Notes: generated by a model from the sequence alone, not told the origin. DNA of 64,000 bases from Cryptomeria japonica (GCF_030272615.1 NC_081414.1:911157009-911221008), one strand, 5' to 3'; shown: positions 1 through 11,539, counted from the first letter of the stretch. Program-made: numbers and translations.

Positions 1-1109
1 TATATTTTTTTATATATTATATTTAAAAAATAATAATTAAAAAAAAAATAATGTTTTGGGTCCCCGCGGACTCCACTGTGTGTACGCACAGTGGACGACC
101 GCGCGACGCCCACTGTGTGCACACACAATGGAGCCGCTTGCGGCTCCCACTGTGTGCACACACAATGGAGCCGCTTGCGGCTCCCACTGTGTGGGCACAC
201 AGTGGACGGCCACGGCCGCCACTGTGTGGCCACACCGTGGGGAGCCGCCAGCGGCGCCCACTGTGTGGGCACACAGTGGTGCCGCGGCGCCCACTGTGCA
301 CTCACACAGTGGCGCGCGCGGCCAAGCCCACCTTTCCTTCCTCCGTGACCTGCGATAAAATGGTTCCATGGCCGCCAAGGGTTTCGGCCCAGCCAAAAAT
401 ATTGACTGTTAAAAAAAAAATATATGGTTTAAAACCCTAGCCGAATGGGGCTAGGGCAAGTTGTTATTAAAAATAAATAAGTTAATTAGGTTAGATAATA
501 TATAAGTGGGGAGATTAGAACCCTAATTAGGGTTGGGGGAAATATGAAACAATATTTAGGAAGATATAATGGTTTGTAAATTTAGAATTAAAATATTTGA
601 CATTTATGCAAAATATATAAAATATATATATGTATCCATATATATATATGGGTATATAAATATATGTATATATATGAATTTTTGAGTATCTTGAATAAGT
701 AATTAAATAATAAATATATAAATATATGCATATCCAAATATGTATATAGGTATATATTTATATAATCCTGATTTTAATTTGGGATAAATTATAAAGAGAA
801 ATATAAAAGAATTGAAAAGACTATATAGTCATAATGGAGGATAAATTAAAATACCTCTCCTATTTCCTTTAGTTTGATTAATTTAATAAACCTATTGTCT
901 AAGTATCTCTTGAAGATAGAATTTAACCAGTAGGTTTTCCGCAATTAAAATTTAACAATTTATCGATGCTTAGTTCGTTTCAGAATTAGCTCGAATTTAA
1001 TAATGGAAAAATTTCATTAACATGTGTCGCAAGAGTGAACTTGTTAATTAAATTAGTATCTTTTAAAAAAAAAAATTGTTCCGTTTTTGCCCTAAATTTT
1101 GGGCATGAC
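1..1109 (-). mobile_element. Terminal part of an unidentified LTR-like element
   Basis: The segment ends abruptly at 1109, where a reading frame homologous to the PMD protein of the neighbouring element begins in mid-protein. Read on the minus strand the edge starts TGTCATGCCC, a plausible LTR terminus (TG...CA), and CCTAAATTTTGGGC makes an imperfect inverted pair at this end. The interior is AT-rich (about 460-1080) with a GC-rich palindrome array at 73-312 and a hairpin at 435-456 (CCCTAGCC / GGCTAGGG). No coding domain was recognised. The other end lies outside the window, so calling it an LTR is inference; an insertion into the Tat element's PMD gene is the simplest explanation of the break. 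Confidence 0.4.
73..312. repeat. Array of seven 22-bp palindromes
   Basis: Seven near-perfect palindromes of the form CCACTGTGTG..CACACAGTGG lie at 73-94, 110-131, 147-168, 184-205, 219-240, 258-279 and 291-312. Spacers are 15, 15, 15, 13, 17 and 11 bp, GC-rich, and several are palindromic themselves (AGCCGCTTGCGGCTC). The block is strikingly GC-rich inside AT-rich DNA. Open frames across it on both strands are by-products of the repeat. Confidence 0.92.
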
Positions 1110-2312
1110 ACTAGGCAAACTAGAGCATTGGAGGAGGGTGCTAGATGATATCGATACGGTTATTTGGAGACTGTATATGGAGTGCTAGGTGTGGGAGGAG
1201 GATGGGATAGAGATGCCCTATGTGTATATGTCCCAATTTTTTATAGGGAGAATGCCCTTTGTGATCGAGAGATTTCTGTACAGTCGAGTTTAGCGACAGT
1301 ATGGACAACAACAGGGTATTCCATAGGGAGCATGCTTATATGCTCGACAGAGGTAGGATGTGCTAGAGTGGAGCCCGACCATTGATAGTGTTGTGGCAGT
1401 GGAGGAGTACATGCATCTAGCCGGCCAGATATGGGACTATGCGATGACTGAGGAGTTTTTTAGCACTTTTTGTGGCTCATGTTGTGGCTAGGATATCTGA
1501 TCTAGCGGAGATGATTCTTGCTTTTGATGATGATGAGGATGAGTAGCCCAAGAGGCTAGGGAGATGGAGAGAAGAGGGAGAGGAGCTCAAGGAGGGAGGT
1601 GGGGATGGTGGAGGTGATGATAGTGGAGATGGTGGAGGAGGTGGCCGAGGTCGGTGTGGTGATAGAGCAGGGAGAGGAGATCAGGCGAGGAGAGGAGATA
1701 GAGGTGGAGATGGTGGGGATAGAGGGATGCAGGGTGAGAGAGTAGTGCAGCGGGCAGTGGAGGATAAAGGGAGGGGAGGTTTGGTGATTGGAGCTAGTGG
1801 TGGTGGGCGAGCAGGGGAGGTTATAGCAGCGGTGGGTGGGACAAACAATTTCAGAAGGCCTACCCAGAGGAGGAGGTCAGATGTGCTACCCCCACCAATG
1901 TCGAGGGAGAGGGATAGGGGGTACCACGACATAGGTACCCCTTCAGATTCGGATTCCCACTCATTGAGAGGATGCTCAAATCAGATCCTTACAGTTGTCA
2001 GTGCAACATTTGCAGACACAGTTACTGGCGCATCAACATCATATTACTCAGCTTACCGCTGAGTGGGACACGGAGAGAGAGCGTCGGGGTCGAGCAGAGG
2101 AGCTTCTAGAGAGACTGCAGAGAGTGACAACGGGTGCCCCGATGCAAGACACACTGAGGGAGATACGACACACTACCATGGTGGTCGAGTACTATAGGCG
2201 ATTGTATGAGGACCTAGTCCCCAAAGAGCAGAGGGCCCCTAGTTTTAATGCTAGTCAGCCATCTCAGATTCAGTCAGGGACAGAGAGTAGAGGTGTGACT
2301 GGGCCACCTTGA
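1110..2312 (+). pseudogene. Plant-mobile-domain-like protein, antisense gene of Tat copy A, N-terminus missing
   Basis: This is the plus-strand counterpart of the antisense gene at 21797-23905. Shared blocks in the same order are a VIWR(L/P)Y..C segment near 1155, a VIER/IVER segment near 1265, an acidic run followed by a Gly/Arg-rich tract (about 1525-1720), a coiled-coil-like segment rich in Gln, Glu and Arg (about 2030-2130), and RLYEDLV near 2200. The last 318 bases (1995-2312) are open and end in VTGPP-stop. Stops and frame changes near 1380, 1550 and 1990 show it is broken. The PMD core expected upstream is missing because the frame starts abruptly at 1110. The PMD identity is taken from the fuller copy. 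Confidence 0.65.
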
Positions 2313-2636
2313 CATGATCCACCTGAAAATCCAGGTGCTGGGACATCTGTGGTGAGACCATCACCCTCAGGAGATAGTCATACCTGAGAGACCTTGTCTC
2401 CATTGTATTCTGATCATTTGTTGCATTTGGAACAGACATGACATCTTTTGTATACTTGATCATTTTTGAGATATATATATATACGAAACCATTTTCTTTG
2501 CTCCACATGTGATGTATTTGATGGATGATGCTTTATATATGATTTTGATAATTTTATGATGATGATGCAAATGATTTTAGGTAGATGTATGTGTTTTGAT
2601 ATTTGATGGATATGACTGGATGATGCATGATTTATG

Positions 2637-2952
2637 AGATGTATCTTGAAAATGATGTGAGATGTATCTTGAAAATGAGATGTATGATAATGACATGCTA
2701 GGAGATGTATCTTGAAAATGAAATGTATGAAAATGATAATCATGTGAGATGTGTCTTTAAAATGAGATGTATGATAATGATATGTTGTGAGATGTATCTT
2801 GAAAATGAGATATATGAAAATGATAATGGAGTGAGATGTATCTTGAAAATGAGATGTATGATAATGATATGCTATGCAACTAATTGTGAAACGATATGCA
2901 ACTAATTGTAAAATGATATGCAACTAATTGTAAAATGATATGCAACTAATTG
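2637..2952. repeat. Two adjacent tandem repeats (about 47 bp x 6 and 21-22 bp x 4)
   Basis: Units of GAGATGTATCTTGAAAATGA plus a variable ATGATAATGATATG tail repeat from about 2637 to 2875. ATGCAACTAATTGTAAAATG then repeats to 2952. The block lies between integrase and the antisense gene of Tat copy A. The equivalent interval of copy B (about 21560-21730) is also repetitive (ATCATATAGA units) but not the same sequence. Confidence 0.85.
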
Positions 2953-3903
2953 ATCATCCTCATTCTTCTGTTTGTCATTCCTATATAGTAACATGTTGTT
3001 TCTTTCTTTGTGTTTATCATCATTGATCTGTTTGGATATGTTGAAAATTGATACAAGCATAATGGTATAATTGAACCATAATGACCTGAGAAAAATTTAC
3101 ATGATTTTTTATTTTGCAAGATGGCACCAGCGTCAAGGTGTAATTGAACCAAGACAACCTGAGTGTGGCTTGCATATAAACAAACAAGATTAAACCATTT
3201 GTATGCACAAAGTGGAATCATGTCTTCAGTGATATGCTCTGAATCACGTCTTGAGACAAGTATTTGCAGAGTACAAGTGATCACCTCACAGACAGAAAAC
3301 TAAAAAATATTGGAGTTCCAATTACTTTCTCTAGCTCGATGCATCGTTGAGAAAATTTAGAGGAACCAATAGTTCAAAAAAAAGTTCAAGTGCAAAAATA
3401 GTCAAAACTTCATGCAAGATGTAAACATTTTATACTTCAGAAAACCATCCATTATGTGTTGCAAATTTGTTAAGTGTGTCAATGTTTTGTTCTCTTGATT
3501 GTTGAATGTTTGTGTTTGGACATGATGCTCTTAGTCTGTTGTAAGTTTTGATTTAGGACTAAATGTTGATCAATGTTGCCCCTAGCTAAATTTAGCACCT
3601 GACGTGGATATGTACAGTGATTACCAAGCCATGGTGGGATATGACAAAATGAAATTTGGATAAACAAGGACATTGACTACGCTAAGTATGTCCTGGATAA
3701 TGTTATTTTGATAAAGTGTTGGGCAATGGTCGGTGGTGCTTGATTGTGGATATAGGTTCGAGAGTAAGGATAGATAGAAGAGATGTCCTCTCACAAGTAG
3801 CGCATGTTGCCAAGTTTTCACTAGTGTTTTTATTGCATCTTTTTTTTTTTTTTTTTTTATTTATTTATTTTTAATTTTTCACTTTTTTCGTGCATTAGAT
3901 TGC
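2953..3903. other. Non-coding spacer of Tat copy A with a poly-T run
   Basis: No coding frame was recognised between the tandem repeats and the integrase stop codon. A run of about 19 T followed by ATTT repeats (3839-3880) lies just beyond the integrase end; on the element's own strand it is a poly-A tract. It may be decayed UTR. Confidence 0.6.
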
Positions 3904-5100
3904 TCAAGTATGGTATTTCTTCAAATGGATTTTGTTGGTTGGTTCATCGAGCACATCTCCTTCTGAAGTTGTTAGCTGATAGGCGCCTGATCCATAGGCT
4001 GATATGATGACATAGGGACCCAACCAGTTAGGTTCAAACTTCCCTTTCTTTTCTCGATCCTATTGATTTCTGGGATTTTCTTTGAGTATGAGATCACCAA
4101 TTTTAAAAATCCTAGGGATGACCTTGTGGTTGTAGCTTCGGCACATGCGTTGCCGGTATGCTTTGAGGTTAGTATAGGCATGTTGTTGCTTTTCATCTAG
4201 AAGTTCTAGCTCTTGCAGTCTGTTTACTCAATACTCTTCATCTGGAATGAGGCCTTTCAAAGATACTTTGAGTGATGGGATTTCTACCTCAAGGGGTAAA
4301 ATTGCTTCCGATCCATATACTAATGAATATGGCGTAGCTCCAGTAGGTGTGCGGATGCTAGTTCTGTATGCCCAAAGTGCTGGATTGAGTTGTACGTGTC
4401 AATCTTTTCCTGCATCATTTACTATTTTCTTGAGGATTTTCAATATTGTTTTGTTGGATGCCTTTGCTTGACCATTCCCCTGTGTGTAGTAAGGTGTAGA
4501 GAAACGATGTTGGATTTGGAATCGTTCACATAGTTCTCGCATATCCTAGTTTTTGAAAGGTCATCCATTATCTATGATGATGGAACTTGGAATGTTGTAT
4601 CTGTAGATCAAATAATTAAGAATAAAAGAGGCAATTTGTTTTCCAGTTAATGTGGTCATGGGGACCACTTCAATCCATTTGGTAAAATATTGTGTTGTAG
4701 TGATAATGAACTTGTGTCCATTTGAAGATGAAGGGTGCATTTTGCCGACTAAGTCCAATCTCCACTGGCAAAAAGGCTAGGATGTTGTAAAGGGTTACAA
4801 ATCCTGTGTTGGTGCATGTATGAGATTGCCATGGATTTGGCATTTAGGACATTTCTTTGCAAAATGATAAGAATCCTTTTCCATTGTTAGCCAGTAATAT
4901 CCCATTCTTAGAATTTTTTTAGCAAGAGCAGGACCACTGGAATGTGTGCCACATATACCTTTGTGAAGCTCTTGTAAAGCAGAGTCATATTCATTACGAT
5001 CAAGGCAATGGAGAAGAGTACCATCTAGACCTCGATGATACAGAGTATCAGTAGTTAGAGTGTAATGGGCGGCTTGCCAAATAAAGTTGCATTTTTTATT
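3904..5100 (-). pseudogene. Integrase domain of Tat copy A
   Basis: The zinc-binding H2C2 head is complete (LHKGICGTH ... CPKCQIH, about 4835-4965). The catalytic core shows the first Asp (RLDLVGK, about 4750) and the second (IIDNG, about 4565). The third catalytic residue is changed: NGQAKASNK has Lys where copy B has Glu (NGQAEASNK). The C-terminal chromatin/DNA-binding part ends LKKYHT-stop at 3904. In-frame stops occur at 4561-4563 (TGA), 4546-4548 (TAG), near 4390 (TGA), near 4229 (TGA) and near 4062 (TAG). At the first three and the last, copy B keeps Arg, Gln, Trp and Gln. The domain cannot be active. Confidence 0.9.
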
Positions 5101-5760
5101 TCAAGATAGGTCAATGGGTAGGGTATTGGTTTTGAGATAGTCATATATCGTTTCATATAATGGAGAGTCTAAATCGGTTAGGGCATAGATAACATGGGAT
5201 GCAGAATTATCATAGGCTAGGGAAAACATTTGTTCTACCAGAAACTCATAATGACTATGTTGTTCTGGAATTTGTACCAGTGAAGCAATAGTAGCCATTG
5301 CATCGGCTGCTCTATTGTCCAGCCTGGGTATTTGGTTGACGGTGATGTGTACAAAATATTGTTTGAAATCATCCACCATTCGTTTGTATGGTAGCAGGTT
5401 GTCATCTTTCGTTTGATAGTCATTATTGATCTAATTTATGACTAGTTGTGAATCTTCGTAGAATTTCAATTATGTGATTCTCCATTCCACGACCATTTTG
5501 ATCCCTGTAACTAGTGCCTCATACTCAACAATGTTATTTGTGCATGGAAACATGAGTCTATATGATCTTGGTATGGTGTGTCCTTTGAGAGTGAGGAACA
5601 AGATGTTGGCACCTGAGCCATGTTGAGTGTAGGAACCATCAAAGCATAGGGTCCATTGCTTGGTGGTAATAGTAAGAGCATCCCTATCTGGAAATTCGAT
5701 CTCCATTGGTTGTTTATCTGGTAGTGGTGCATTAGCTAATTGATCTGCAATTAGTTGTCC
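5101..5760 (-). pseudogene. Archaeal-type second RNase H (aRNH) of Tat copy A
   Basis: After the retroviral-type RNase H a second RNase H fold begins with WTLCFDGSYTQHGSGA, where the Asp of FDGS is a catalytic residue. It continues with CTNNIVEYEAL, where the Glu/Asp-bearing helix fits the second catalytic position, and ends near NRAADAMATIASL. This arrangement (dual RNase H) is established for the Tat lineage. A TAA at 5470-5472 interrupts it. Copy B has the same domain at about 18130-18590, so the order is real and not a mis-join. Confidence 0.85.
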
Positions 5761-6237
5761 TTTGATAGCTCGACACTCTGTGTAGTGGATATAAAATTCA
5801 CTGAGAATCATTACCCATTTGTCCAATCTGCCTGTGAGAGTTGCTTTGTTGAGTAAGTACTTTAGAGGATCAATTTTTTCTACTAGCTTGATTTTGTGAG
5901 CTAGCATATAGTGTCGGAACTTTTGAGAAGCGAATACCATTGTTAAACAAACCTTCTCAATGAATGTAAAATTGAGTTCATATCCATTCAAAGTTCTACT
6001 AATGTAATAGATAGCTCATTCTTTACAATCTTGATTTTCTTGTGCTAATAGTGCCCCCAATGATATGTTTGTTGTTGATATGTAGAGAATAAGTGGCTTG
6101 CCTGCGATTGGTGGTACCAAAACTGGTGGGTTCATTAGATATTGCTTGATTTGATAGAATGATTGTGCACATTTGGCTTCCCATCTAAATGGTACATTCT
6201 TATGTAGCAAATGATTGAATGGTAGGCTTTTATCCAC
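5761..6237 (-). pseudogene. Retroviral-type RNase H of Tat copy A
   Basis: The segment follows RT directly in the same frame. It shows the usual gypsy RT-RNase H connection (FNHLLHKNVPFRW) and RNase H core blocks (PLILYISTTNISLGALLAQ, then AIYYISRTLNGYELNF, then HYMLAHKIKL and LTGRLDKWVMILSEF). A TGA stop at 6016-6018 replaces an Arg codon that copy B retains. In copy B the same block lies at about 17560-18030. Confidence 0.85.
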
Positions 6238-6252
6238 TAGTTGAGTGATGAA

Positions 6253-7509
6253 TCACCTGATTGACTGGAGCCGTCCTTGCAAGGATCTAAGTTGGCCGAT
6301 GTTCTTAGGCAGTGGCATCTCCATGATGGCTTGTACCTTTGTTGGATCTACTTCAATGCCTTTTTCTGATACGATGTAGCCTAATAACTTGCCTGATGTT
6401 ACCCCAAAGACACACTTCTTAGGGTTGAGCCTGACTTGAAATTTTTCCAAACTGTCAAAACTTTTCTCTAACATCCCTAGATGTTCTGCTCACGTAAATG
6501 ACTTAGCTAGTAAATCATCTACATAGTCTTCCATGAAGGTATGCATCATGTCATGAAATATTGTCGTCATTGCTCGTTGATAAGTTGCTCCAGCATTCTT
6601 TAAGCCAAAAGGCATGACATTCCAACAATACATCCTCCAAGGATAGGTAAACGTTGCTTTATCTTGATCCTCTAGAGCTATCTTTATTTGATTATATCTA
6701 AAAAAACCATCCATTAATGATAGCATTGCATGGCCTGCTGTGAGGTCTATAATTATGTCGATACTGGGTAAAGGAAAGTCATCCTTTGGACAAGCTTTAT
6801 TGACATCTCTAAAATCGGTACATATCATGATGCTGCCATCTGGGTTTGAAATTGGCACAATATTGGCAATCCATTCAACATAGTCTATAGGTCGAATAAA
6901 TCCAACGTCTAATAGTTTCTTTAGCTCAGCTTTGACCATGAGTGCTACATGTGGATTCATCTTTCTCAATTTTTGCTTAACTGGCTTAGCTCCTGGAGCA
7001 ATGGATAAGTGATGCATGATTAAGTGTGGATCAATCCCGGGCATATTTGCATATGACCAAGCAAAATTGATTTGTTTTTCTTTGAAAAATTTGATAAACC
7101 CTTGTTTTTCTACCTCTGTCGGAGATTCTGCGAGGTGTATGTTTTTAGCTACTTTCATTGTACCAATGTTGATTGATTGAGTGGGCTCAATCAATATGGG
7201 TGATTGCTCCTGATAGTCTTTAGGAAGAGTGTCAAGTCTCCCATCTTTAGGTGCCTCAAAAAGGTTTTCACCCGTAGATGCGTCCTTTATTTTTACTTTT
7301 TTGTGATCTAGTGCTGCCATTGATTGGTTTTCAGCAATAGATCCTTTATCTCTTTCACTTTTGCAACTAAGAGACTTGGCACTCCCCTGATTGCAGATGT
7401 CATTACTTTGTTCACTGGTAGAGTTTGTTTTCGAGTTGACGGTACATAAGTAATGGATAATGGAATCATCATTAGGGAAAAATTGGTTTGTCATGATTTT
7501 TAGGTTCAT
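6253..7509 (-). pseudogene. Reverse transcriptase of Tat copy A
   Basis: The RT palm is clear: MICTDFRDVNKACPKDDFPLP, then the MPFGLKNAGATYQR block, and the catalytic YVDD motif at 6514-6525. The thumb follows with LGYIVSEKGIEVDP and LRSLQGRLQSIR. About 150 residues before the palm are a less conserved linker. TGA stops at 6490-6492 and 6253-6255 interrupt it; the second replaces an Arg present in copy B. Apart from these the frame is open, so RT is the best preserved pol domain here. Confidence 0.92.
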
Positions 7510-7983
7510 CCCAGTCTATAAGATCAGGAAAGACGAGTGGTAAGGAATCATTGGGTGGGTCGAGTTCGGTTGTTGTAAGCGTTAGGATGGAGGTATCATC
7601 AAGTTTGGTGGGGATATTAAATATGTTAATGATTTTGTCGAGGTCCTCGATGGTATCATCTTCTATGTAGACTTGCTCGTAATGTCATTGCTCTTTCTCC
7701 TTGGTGTCATAGGTATTTTGTGGATCAAATTCAAGTAGTCTAGGCTCTGTGCTTTGTCCTTCTTGAGAAAGGGGTGTATGACTAGCATTTTCAGCAATAT
7801 CTTCAGTAACATTTGAACAACTACCCCATTTATAATCATTTGAATCAGTCTCAGAAGTATTATCCTAGATTCTTTCAGTGTTGTGGACCGGTGTGTTGTA
7901 GGGTGAAAACAGGTCCTTGATGATTGATACTAGTCTGATAGTTTTCTCTGATTTGTATCAGATTCTGCTTCTACTCTTTGCAT
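7510..7983 (-). pseudogene. Acidic protease-RT linker of Tat copy A, in a shifted frame
   Basis: Between about 7500 and 7945 the protein-like frame differs from the frame used on both sides. In the shifted frame it reads as an Asp/Glu-rich linker (for example QVYIEDDTIEDLDKI and LIDWDEPKNHDKP), with two stops. Two nearby indels, one near each end, would explain this. The linker has no recognised fold. Confidence 0.55.
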
Positions 7984-9204
7984 CTACTCATTTATTGTCT
8001 CTTCTCGGGGAGTAGTGATGTTGTTAGAGGGTGATTCTTCTTTGTTTGAAATAGGTTCTTGAACATGATGTACTTCTGCACAAGGTGCCTCTTGAATGGC
8101 TGACTCCACGTGTTGTTTCTCTTTTTCATGGTATTCACGTTCCTTTCGTATTTTTTCTGCTGATTCAAATAGTGCCTCCTGCCATGTGTCCTCCTTGTAT
8201 TTCTTCGTTTCCTTCCACTGAGGTTTTTGATATATATTTGGTGTCTTCTTTGTGGGTAGAGTGTGTTCATAGCCCAATCTCGTTTTATCTTTAGAAAATT
8301 GTAAAGGAGGATCTAATAGTTCTGTGATGCCTTCTTGACACTTGTCGATAGGTCCTTTGCCATTGTATCCCATTTGTTGCATGATCAAGTAGCCTTTTCC
8401 ATACATATGTGTTGGTATAGCTACTTCCATGGTAGTTGTTCTGACTTCTTATTCATCCTTGTATAGCCAACTAACGATGTCCTTTTCTTCTGATTCATGA
8501 ACTAATGTGCCTGGTTGAATAAATTTGCCATCAAACTTGGTGATGGGTTGTGTTGCTTGATGTATTGATGTTGAAAGTAGCCCATGAAATTTAGGTGATA
8601 CTGGCAAGTTGATTAAACACAAGGGTTCCAAAGAGTACTCTCCCATGCCTTGTTCTTTGATTTTCATCTTCTGTTTGAAATCCATAGATAAAGATTTAGG
8701 CTTTTCTTGCTGAAGATTTGGTGTTGAGGAAGTTTGTTTTTCTCTGTTATGTGGAACCAAATTGTCTTGGGCTGCCCCCATAGCATTACAATGTTGAAAA
8801 GGGTTATGATCTGCTGATATAGAAATCTCCTGTCCATTGTACGTGAACTTAACACACTAGTGGTAAGTTGAGGGTACTGCTTACATTTCATGTATCCAAG
8901 TTCGACCCAATAAAATATTGTATGTGAAGTCTATGTCTAAGACTTGGCACATAGTGTCCTTTTGTATCGGTCCTACTTGAATTGGCAACACCACTGTTCC
9001 CTTGGATGATCTTTCTTCGTCATCATATGCTTTGATAGTGATCTTTTTGCATGGATCAATAGACTGCTCAAAGAAGCCTAATGCATGGATAAGTTTTAAG
9101 GTACAGATATTGAGTCCAGCTCCTCCGCCTATTAATACTCTTTTAACTCGATGTTTGTAGACCAAGACTTCAATGTGGAGTGGAGTATTGTGTGGATGGC
9201 TTTA
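7984..9204 (-). pseudogene. Aspartic protease and G-patch-like linker of Tat copy A
   Basis: The protease begins with VKRVLIGGGAGLNICT (about 9105-9150). The family motif is normally Asp-Gly-Gly-Ala; here Asp is Gly, a single-base change (GGC), so the catalytic residue is lost. ILLGRTWIHEM marks the protease end near 8890. Downstream, GKGYLIMQQMGYNGKGP (about 8345-8400) looks like a G-patch, a segment seen in Tat polyproteins. A Lys/Glu-rich stretch follows (8000-8200). Stops at 9202-9204, 8881-8883, near 8857, 8449-8451 and 7984-7986 interrupt one continuous frame. Confidence 0.8.
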
Positions 9205-11249
9205 TGAAATATTATCATGCTCAGAAAAGGTGAGATAATGAGCCCTTGTCATATGAGCTACCATGGCTTCGAATTTGTCAATATTCAGACCTTGAGGTAC
9301 ATTTGTTTCCAAGAGTGCTTGTTCCAAGATGTCCTTGTGTTTTGGTGAAAGTTTCAGCAACTCAAGTATAGATATTTGGGAGGGATTTTTGCACAGTTGA
9401 TTGACCAGATCATATTGAATTTTGGGGATAGTGTTTGCTGCTGACATATGCCCCTTCAAGACATATTCTTGAGCTCTGGTAGTTACATTGATCAATTCAT
9501 GTTCGCGTTTATCCTTTATTGTAATAACATTTATTTGATTGTCATCTATTGATATATGATTGATGGTGTTATTGTATATGTGATTGATACGAGCTCCGCA
9601 TGTATCGTTTGATATTGAAGCTCCATCCTTGTTGTAGTTTGGAAGAGGATTTTTAAAGGCCCCATGGTCACCATTTGTTTTGAGACCATCGACTATTAAA
9701 TCACCTCTATCAATCATGTCTTGAACAATGTTTTTCAGCCTCATGCAATCATTTGTTTGATGTCCTTTGTTTTGATGAAAATCACAAAAGTGTGAGTCAT
9801 TCCACCAAGGTGGTTTGACTTGTGGTTCAAAGTTGTTGATTGTCGGTAAGGAGATAAATTTGTTTGCCATAAGCTCTGTGAATGCTGACTCCAATGATTG
9901 CCCTAATGGTGTGTAAATGTGTTTAGGAAAGTTATTGGCGTTACCTCGTGAGTTTGTATTAGGTCCTTGATTTGCATTATTATTCTGGGTATTGTTGGTG
10001 TTGTTCGCATTTGAAAGTTCTGGATTAGTATTTGGTGCATAAGTGTTAGTGCCTTGGTTAGCACCTTTTTGATTCTTGGTAGCCTGAGGATTACCTGATA
10101 AGGCCAATATTGGTTGTTTGGACTTCACATCATTAGCTTTGTTTCCTCCTTCATTTATGCATTTTTGTTTCTGGTCCAAAACCTGGATTTGTCTAAGTTG
10201 TTGTTGTTGTTCTGGTTATTGTAATGAGAGGTGGGTGAATTTGTTCCTTCTTTGAAGAATTTCAACGTTCCTTTCTTAACACATGCCTCCTCTACTTGGA
10301 TGCCATTTTCAATCAATTTAGCAAAATATGGTATGCATTGGAGCTTGAGTATATAACTCATCTCGCTATTCAAATTATCGATGAAAATTTCCATCTTTTC
10401 CTTTTCAGGTACATCTCGAGGATATCAAAAAACCATCTGTCTCCAACATTGAAGAAACACCATGAATGTTTCATTGTTTTTTTGTTTAGTATTGCAGACA
10501 TCTAGCATGGTGATGGCATGTTGAATGTTGTATGAGTATTGAGTGATAAATTTGTTGACTAATTCATCAAAGGATCTGACAAGAGGTGTGATTTTGGATA
10601 ACCATTCCATTGTTTGCCCTCCCAAGCTTCTTAGGAATAGCCTCATCAAATAGGTGTCATCATGGGCAAATTCTAGGCTCATGGTACAAAATTCGCGAAC
10701 ATGATCATGAGGATCACTTTTTCCATCATATTTGTCAAATTTGGGAATGTCTGAATTTGGGGGAAAAGGTACCATGTTTAACCTTCTATCAAAAGGATAA
10801 GGACAAATTTCATTTAATGAATACCGCACTATTGATCCTTGTTGCATGTCCTGCATTTGCATTTGTTGTGTGAGAGCAACCAAGGGTGCATTTGCTTGCC
10901 AAGGGAAGAGTTCTTCCCTCTCATTATCTTTAGTTTGGGTAGGCATGTGTTGTGGTATGTGTGACTTAGGTATGTTTTGCTCAGGGTCACATGTGTCTTC
11001 TTCTCTTTGTTGCTCCTGATAAGTATACTGTCGAGACCTTGTTCTAAAAGTGTTAGTATCAAAGTCTTCAGGAATCCTAACTCCTTTGCTTGTGAGCATG
11101 AGTAGGTATTTTTCTTTGTTAGCTTCTATGAGGCGTTCCATAAGTCTTTGAAACGAGGCACTTTCTTGGCATTCCTAGAGGAGCTCTTTAGTGATCTCCG
11201 TGTCTTCTAGATTTGGATATTCGAAGGGATTTGATAATCTTCACCCCAT
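9205..11249 (-). pseudogene. Gag of Tat copy A
   Basis: The ATG at 11247-11249 (minus) was chosen because the same frame leads without a shift into the capsid-like part. The retrotrans_gag region runs over about 10430-10800 (FDKYDGKSDPHDHVREF, then SFDELVNKFITQY). A zinc knuckle of the C-x2-H-x4-H-x4-C type (CDFHQNKGHQTNDC) lies near 9770-9800, after an Asn-rich stretch. Breaks are TGA at 11241-11243, TAG at 11175-11177, TGA at 10425-10427, and a frameshift at about 10180-10230 beside an AAC microsatellite. Gag would coat the element RNA in cytoplasmic particles. Confidence 0.85.
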
Positions 11250-11539
11250 ACTAGACTCTAGTTGTTTTTCGCTTCGTTTGTTTCATTAAGAGCAAGTGAC
11301 AATGGGCATCTAGTAAAAACTCTATGTTATAAAGGGAATGAATTCCTCTTTTGTTTTTTGCTCAGAAGTTGGTTGTTCTACTTGAGGTATGTTGTAAGTG
11401 ATGCAAACTTCTGGGAAGAAATCCGGATTGATCTTTCCTCCTCGATTTAGGCGTTGGCTGAATGCTGCCTTTTGACAAAAGGCTCTAGTTCTCAATGGCT
11501 CTTTGTCAAATTCGTTTGACTTGTCTTGAAGGTATAAAC

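Noticed and set aside
23-440. Several overlapping His/Thr-rich open frames on both strands
   Set aside because: They are translations of the palindrome array; the same motif appears in every frame and no protein family fits.
2414-2923. 169-codon minus-strand frame rich in HTSHFQDTSH
   Set aside because: It is the reverse translation of the 47-bp tandem repeat in the Tat spacer.
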